Assembly (NCBI GenBank): GCA_037957365.1
Contig: JARHVA010001175.1
Location: 1,147,001-1,211,000, forward strand
DNA length: 64,000 bases
Direction: 5' to 3'
From: Torreya grandis
Taxonomy: Eukaryota; Streptophyta; Pinopsida; Cupressales; Taxaceae
Position numbers and translations under genes: made by a program
Shown: piece after piece, positions 57,300 to 64,000 of the stretch
Numbering within the stretch: position 1 is the first letter of the stretch
How the letters are laid out: every line of letters starts with the position of its first letter
The notes under the pieces: generated by a model
Told to the model about the DNA's origin: nothing
The model's input: the letters and a program-made list of their open reading frames with translations, nothing else
The model's database searches: none

Positions 57300-60240
57300 T
57301 TATCCCTTGATTTTGTGGCATCTCTTGGGGTAGTAATCCTTATCCTACATATTTTTCTCATGTCACTACTTTAATAAAATAATCTTATTAGGTTATGTAT
57401 TCATCATATTCACATTTCTTACTACTTTCTATATTCATTGTTTCTCCAGAACTAGACAATCCTCTATGTCATGTTGATCTAAAATACTATAGTAGGCACA
57501 ATAGGATTGTCATTGAGGATTTGATGGATAATTCCTTTGTACATTATTAAATTCTCTAAAAAAGTAGCACTAAATTAAATATTGTTAATAATTATTTCTC
57601 GTACCTCCTTGTGCACCACCTCAGTATCCTCCCCTATATCATCCCCTATTTGCTTATAATCCCCAACCATTTGGTTATTGCATCCCAAATCTCCCATAAG
57701 CTTGCTTTGCATTCCATACTGATTATTTTTATAGGCCATCATAACCACCATATTTTTAGTGAGGAAGCAATGTCTCCCAAGTTGTCTATTGTGCCTGGGG
57801 AATCACAGTATTCCAATGGTATGAATATTGATATTGTGTTGATGGAGGTGTCCAGTTTTGGGATGGAGTTATCCAAACCTAAGATAATGGTGTCTAACTA
57901 ATCATATCTATATATTGATATTTCATTCCATTTGAAATATATAGTGTAATCAACTGTATTTCATGTGTAATGCTAACTTATGGACAATGAATTATTTGTC
58001 ATAATAATTGTTTACTACATAGGGACTACAAACACACTATTTGTAATATCCTCCTTTAGTTCATGGAGAGATATAAAACTTTTTCCATCATGATTAGGTG
58101 ACCTATGGAAGTTACAATATATATTCTATGGATTCTTGACATATTGTTTTAGGATATGGTAATGAGATGTTACATGCCCTACCACTCTTTATATTTTGAA
58201 AAACATTATTTTGATTCTTGGGCACTATGTTTTGTGATGCCCTTCCTTGCCACACTATATACAACATAGGCCTAACTTATACTTACCTCCTCCTTGATAT
58301 TGATCCATCCTTATCAGGATTGTTTGTAGAGTGTTTTCTCTTTTTAAAGTTGAGGTTGAAGTATTGCCATACTCTTTGATCTATTTGACCATAACCATAG
58401 TTTCACTTGCATCTAGATTGGTGTTGAATTGTGTATGATAAAAGGTGAACCATGTTATTATTTTTATTCCTTCCATAAACCAAGCCTCTTTATCTTTATC
58501 TTCTAGGGAAAACTCTACCTTATTCATTACATCAAAAAAATTGTGATCATATTCAAATATGGTCTATTTTTCTCTACGTCAAATTTATTTTAAATCCTAT
58601 ATAATTTGACTAGAACATTTATTGATCTTAAATTTTATGATAAGTATGTATTTTACCTATTGTAGATCCACTTAATTAACATTTCTACACAATATGCATT
58701 ATATTTTGTGACCACACAAAGCTCTAATCATTTCACACTTCTTTACCTTATCATTAGTAATTAGTTTAGACTACTACTTATGTTTGCTTATGAGTAAGTA
58801 TTATTTAGATTCCATAGACCCATCATAGGGTTTAATATTAATAAAGGCTCAAAATTGAGCCTCCATATTATTATTTCTCATAGGTATCATAGTTAGTTAT
58901 TGAATAATTGGTATCTATGAATTTTGTGGGACTGAGGGGAATACTAAATATTTTGATGCCTATTGTGTCCCCACTCATTCTGGCGATGAAAAATCCTCAC
59001 ATTTATCCTCATCCTCTTCATCTTATTAAAAAAAGTTATTTGTATGAGGAATTGCCTTATTTTCACAAATATTATGGGGTCTGTCTCTATCAATTCTAAT
59101 GTTTATAACTCAATACCTCTATGGTAAATCTATTTTGTGAATGGTCCTTGTCAATCCTTATCTTCTAAATATATATTATAATTGATATAATTTTGAATTA
59201 AAATAGGCTTAAGATATGTGTGTTCCTAAGGTGAATGATTTGCACGTTTAACAACATATTTCTCAAAAATTGAACCTATGCTATGTCTATGACTATATAA
59301 TAATCTTATTTATCCTCCATATAACACCCTTATATAGGTCTAAAAAATATTAACTACATGATCTAATTTTACCTTATTTTTTTCATCTTCCTCTCTCACT
59401 CAATCATCATAATCCTCTCATTCTCTATCCATACTATGCTCAGGCTCCTTATTCCTCTTCTCATCACTTATATCTTCTTCCCCTATCTCATTCTCCTTTT
59501 TTTTTGTATGATATTAAAACTCCTTGTATTCATAACTTCTTGGGTGTCACTCTATTTATTCCACCATTTCTATTGTCATAGATCTCTTTCTAACTCCATA
59601 GTATTCTTCCAATTTTTTTTCTCTTGGTTATCCATTTTGGACTCAAGTTAAAACTCTACCTTTTTAGTGTCTCATCATTCACCCTTTTATCACACACATC
59701 CCCATGTTGTCCAAAGTGACAACTCTATGCTAACTAGAATAAGCACCATGGCATTTTCTATATCCAACATATTGATCAACAAATGGAGCTGTTATAAAAA
59801 GTTTCTTATGATCCCCTTAATAAATAGATCCTTTTACACTTCAAATTGTATATACCATCATACTATAAACTCAATTATGTATCCATCAATGGTAGTAGTT
59901 ATTTAGTGATCAATCACCCAAGTTTAAATATTGTCTAGGTTATGCAACAAATTTATCTTATCTTCAATCTATGTAATATAATTGGTAGCACTAAATCAAA
60001 GATATTGATATTTTAATCAAGATAACTAAGCAACTAATAGTCCAGATAGTTCACACAAAAATATTTCATAAGTCTTGCCATAGATATGTTCTTGTACTAT
60101 TTATCTCATGGTACATCCTTTCCTTGGTGCTTCCTCATCTATGAATTTATGAATATTATTTTCTAACTAGATTTATACCTCTTTTTTATTAGGGAAGCAT
60201 CAAATCATCTATTTAGTTAGTGAGGATCCATGCTCACAAC
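57300..60240 (-). pseudogene. Gag region with zinc knuckle, element Z
   Basis: A CCHC zinc knuckle lies at 58263-58222 on the minus strand: C-I-stop-CGKEGHHKT-stop-C, exact CX2CX4HX4C spacing with two stops at variable positions. A basic stretch (GGGKYKLGL) precedes it. The capsid core upstream (59-60 kb) is too decayed for me to align. Plus-strand open frames here appear to be antisense to it. Confidence 0.65.
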
Positions 60241-60362
60241 ACCATTGTTAGTAGATGTTCCTAATGATTCATTAGAACATGTAAATTACAAGGATAATTA
60301 TGTGAATTAAATTATGAAATATGAGAAAACATAGATAATAAAATGAATATAACATTTTCATA

Positions 60363-60832
60363 AGTAAATATATATTATTAACTTAATAACTTATAATAAT
60401 CACATAGATCAAGCTTAATTATGTAAGAGGCAGAATGTTATTAATAAAAATACAAAAAAAAATCCATTCACATTTGTCTAACTTTGTAAATCAATGAAAA
60501 AATAGAGAGAAACAATATAAAATTTATTTAAAACTATATTATACAAAATTATCAAACTTATAACAATAATTATTGAGCAATCTCTCAGTTACAATAAATC
60601 CACCATACTTTTTGAACCATCTATTGATTACAATGAATCCAACCCCACTATTAGATTCTAAAACAACATATATAAATGTGAACCCTATGTTTTTATAACT
60701 TAATTGAGTTATTTATGGATTAAATATGTTTATGACACAATGAAATAATCATGTAATAGTAAACCTAGTGTTATGTCTATTTGGCACATGCATCCAGACA
60801 TGTAGTTTTGTGCTCATATCTACCTGTTAACA
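60363..60832 (-). repeat. 5' LTR of Z (homologous part)
   Basis: Direct repeat partner of 47445-47903, ending TTAACA at 60832. On the low side a possible primer-binding site (minus strand TGGTGTTGTGAGC near 60245) suggests the full LTR begins near 60250. Confidence 0.75.
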
Positions 60833-61381
60833 ATATTTTTCAATTATTCAAGATTAAGATGATATGTAAATCATATTTTGGTATTTATAATTGGTGGAAC
60901 TATCACTAATTATGGATAAGAGATGGTAGATAAGGGTGAGTTATCCCCACATTCTTCTCCTTCAGTGAGCCTTCTTTGTGTTGGAAACATCTTATGGATG
61001 CTTGTTATCATTTGTAATTTTATGTTGTTTTTTTCCTTCATTTCATGTTGGTTTTGGATATGGAAACCCATTTTTTGTATTTGAACTTATAGCATCTTAG
61101 ATGTATTTTCCTATTGAGTATGTATTACCTAGTCATTTTATCAACTTGTCCACCTTAAATTGTGATGTGATAATTCCCATATCTAGGAGTCTTAGGCTTA
61201 GGAGTTAATTTAGCAAGAACCTAAGGACATTAAAATTATGGGAGGAAAGCACTTCCTTTAGTTGACCTTGTATTTACATTTAGATTCCATGTCAATACCG
61301 ATTTCCTCAATACTTTGTATAAATTTATAGATAAATTATATTAGTTAATTGAGAACCATGTTATTATTATTTTTTTAGTTG

Positions 61382-61384
<3 letters not shown>

Positions 61385-61422
<38 letters not shown>
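61385..61422. repeat. (TA)n microsatellite
   Basis: About 19 uninterrupted TA units. Confidence 0.95.
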
Positions 61423-61426
<4 letters not shown>

Positions 61427-63978
61427 AGCAGTTTTTTTATTATTTATTGTAAATAGTGTGAAACTCCCTTACCATTTTCATACTCTCCCTAGTGAGTGTA
61501 TTAGATTGTAAAATTAATGAAAATATTATTTTATGTTTAAATTCTAATTGTATATTTAGTATAGAACATGTATATTTTTTATTTTTATATTTGACTAAAA
61601 ATATAAGTTTTATCTTTCCTAAAATTACAAGATTCATTGATTTGTGTAAATCCAAGGAAGGATAAATATATTTTTATAATCTTTTAACATTTTAAACTCA
61701 CCTATTTTTCTCGAAATCAATTTTATTAAAAATTAGGCTTTTTTAGAATTTTATATCAATTTATGGAATTTTTTTATGTTTTCATTTCAAAGTTATGGAA
61801 TTTTAAAATTCAATCACTAAAAATGGTTTATTTTCCTTTATTAATCAACCAAAAATCATGAAATTTTTAAGCATGTAAAACAAGGCAACCAGATGCCTGA
61901 AATAAAGTTATAATGAAATTAGAAAATTAGATTCCAACACTGCTAGTTTCATAATTTTTTGACTCCTAGATTTTATGGTATGAATTTTTGAAAATTAATA
62001 CTCCACATCATAGTTTGTTTTTAGACAGTCCATTTATAATGTCATTGTCCTTGTATTTTAGGTTAGTTGACTTAAATTAGATGGTAATCACTCATATGAC
62101 CATGTGGATATCTTGATACCCCTAAGGATTGGATGTAAGGATGAAAGTTAGCACTTTGGCTAATATGTTAGTGATTAGGGGTTTAAGTTGGTAAATTAGA
62201 TTATTATCCAAGAATCTAACAAGTTGTTATCATTTAAATAGCCATGAAAGTTAGTATAAAAAAACATTAGGCCTTTTATTTAAATTTAAACAATGTTTTG
62301 AAACAAACCTTAATTTTTTTTGAAGTTATATAACAAAGTATACAATAGTACATCAATAGTTCCCACTTCATAAAATAAATTTAGTGCAAAGCATCTTGTT
62401 AGCAACTCTATAAGAATAATTGTTCTCATTAATTTAGAAAAATTACAATATAATCAACTCAAGGTGGATGACATCACATACATGACCATCCTATTGAATA
62501 AGCCTATAAGTTACATAAGAAGATTCAATTACTTAGCATGATACAAGATCACTATCCTGTGAGCCAACCAAAGGGATCTCACACCTAAATTTTGATTAAT
62601 TATCCTTTAGTCATCCTACCATGTTATTTAATAAACTAGGTATTTGTGCCATACAAATATCATGCGTATGACCATGTCAAAGTTCATCAGTTAATTAGTC
62701 TCTAGCATTAGCTTGAGTTTTCATTAAGGAATATTATGAATTAGTATCTCATTAACAAGGTGGATTAATTAATCATATAGTCGAGTGTTAACTTAAAGGT
62801 TTCCATAACCTACTATTTCTTATCCACATACTAGGTTTATTTACCAACTACATGGATTATTCACATCTTAATATTCATAACACCAAGTGTATCTTGAAAT
62901 CCATTGTTAAAATACACTTATACTTTTAAGCAATCTTATCTTCTATAACTAGTGACTATGTGTTCTTAGGAAAGTATTAATGATTATTTTATCAAATTTC
63001 ATTAAAAAGGAGTTACATTATAACATCTGAGTTAATAATTTTAAGAAAAAATGTCATATATCTAAAACACTATGACACCATTAATAAAATAATCCATAAC
63101 CCAAGATGAGGATTCATATGTAAATATCATTGATCTATCTTATTTCATTACTTAAGTAATGGAATTAAGCTCACTAAAAATGACATTATGATCAATAGGC
63201 ATTCATTGCTATAATATATAATGAGAGCATATTGTTTTGAATCATTAGGGGTTAATTGCATAATCTATTTTCAATAGCTTAATTTTCAGCCAATATCACA
63301 TTCCTATTGAAGCCATGTGTTTAGAATTCACACTAAAAATTAATGGGTGTCTTAAATACCTAAGGCAAAATGGATTACATAAGTCAAGTACAATTTTTTT
63401 TTATCTCAACTAAGGTTATAAATATAAAACCATGCACTCATAGAATATCATAATGAAAATAATCTCTAGGAGTATGCATTTAAATTCACAATAGGTTATT
63501 TACCTATCTATGGTTACTAAATTAATCCCAAGTCTATCTCATTATCAATCATGTTCTAAAATAATAATATATCTCATTTTAATTATCTATCATCAATGTT
63601 AATGCAATAACAAAAGGTAATCCGACATACTAAATATATATTATATCCTATGAGAGTGTCACCAATAAGTGCTCATTATGAAAATTATGTAAAAACATGC
63701 TTAATTCCATCCAGGATATTTTACAATCTTACATTAATTTTGGAACATCATAACATAACACCATATTACTTTCATGTAATTTGATATTAATGACATTTTA
63801 GTATCAGTTATTCCAACAATAAAATTTTCCAATATAGTTAGTTATCATCATGTTACCATCGTAATAAATAGATAAATCCATTTGTTAATTGGGCATTCCA
63901 TATGATGAAGATGATATTAGATAATGTTTATAATGTTTACCATGAACTTTAAAATCATATGCATGTGTATATATATGT

Positions 63979-64000
63979 ATGTGTGTGTGTGTGTGTGTGT
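63979..64000. repeat. (TG)n microsatellite at window edge
   Basis: Eleven GT units running off the right edge, preceded by a mixed TATA/TGTA tract. Confidence 0.93.

Larger units (their letters stand above)
47345..60832 (-). mobile_element. Ty3/gypsy element Z with extra reading frame
   Basis: Minus-strand element bounded by direct repeats (47445-47903 and 60363-60832). Internal order from high to low coordinate: gag with zinc knuckle, protease, RT, RNase H region, INT, then a 3.4 kb unknown reading frame. The purine tract GGGAAAG sits directly before TGTTAG of the 3' repeat on the minus strand. INT with a VLLYDSWFRAF end and a long downstream reading frame are reminiscent of Athila-type organisation. 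Decay is heavy throughout. Confidence 0.75.
60833..64000. other. AT-rich flank without recognised genes
   Basis: 3.2 kb with no frame above about 71 codons and no retroelement motif I can read on either strand. It contains a TA microsatellite (61385-61422) and ends in a TG repeat. Confidence 0.5.

Noticed and set aside
60833..64000. Searched for copia RT/RNase H or host exons in the right flank
   Set aside because: No recognisable motif in any frame by eye. Claims would be guesses.

Overview
This window is intergenic DNA from a land plant with a repeat-rich, probably large genome. I recognise no host gene, rRNA or tRNA. Almost everything I can identify is decayed Ty3/gypsy LTR retrotransposon. 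Reading frames are broken mostly by TAA, TAG and TGA at places where the family has Gln, Arg or Trp, as expected from C-to-T decay of methylated cytosines. Species cannot be assigned from the sequence alone.

Layout: (1) 1-4.3 kb is a minus-strand gypsy remnant (X): RT cut by the window edge, protease, two zinc knuckles and gag. (2) 6.3-9.3 kb and 43.1-46 kb are two halves of one older minus-strand gypsy element (Y), split by a later insertion with target duplication CCATG (9298-9302 and 43109-43113). Y also holds a 1.1 kb internal tandem duplication. (3) The inserted element (GL) has giant LTRs. The 5' LTR (36648-43108) is 6.46 kb. The 3' LTR (10013-29323) is about 5.45 kb once its own insertion is removed. 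GL's internal gag-pol lies on the minus strand at 29324-36647. Its LTRs contain a sense-oriented reading frame of about 1000 codons, conserved between the two LTRs, and a series of long RNA-type hairpins. (4) A younger, GC-richer plus-strand Tat-lineage gypsy element (11311-25170) sits inside the 3' LTR of GL, within the LTR reading frame. It has TG...CA LTRs, target duplication GTAAG, and gag, PR, RT, RNase H, archaeal-type RNase H and INT. The 5' LTR of GL preserves the empty site. (5) About 47.4-60.83 kb is another minus-strand gypsy element (Z) with short LTR-like direct repeats, gag-PR-RT-INT remnants and a long extra reading frame between INT and the 3' LTR. (6) 60.8-64 kb is AT-rich sequence with microsatellites and nothing I can assign.

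The history is therefore a three-level nest: Y, then GL, then the Tat element, with Z alongside. The most unusual items are the long reading frame inside the giant LTRs, the conserved hairpin family near it, and an archaeal-type RNase H placed before RT in GL. All coding features are pseudogenes as they stand. Boundaries of decayed domains are approximate.
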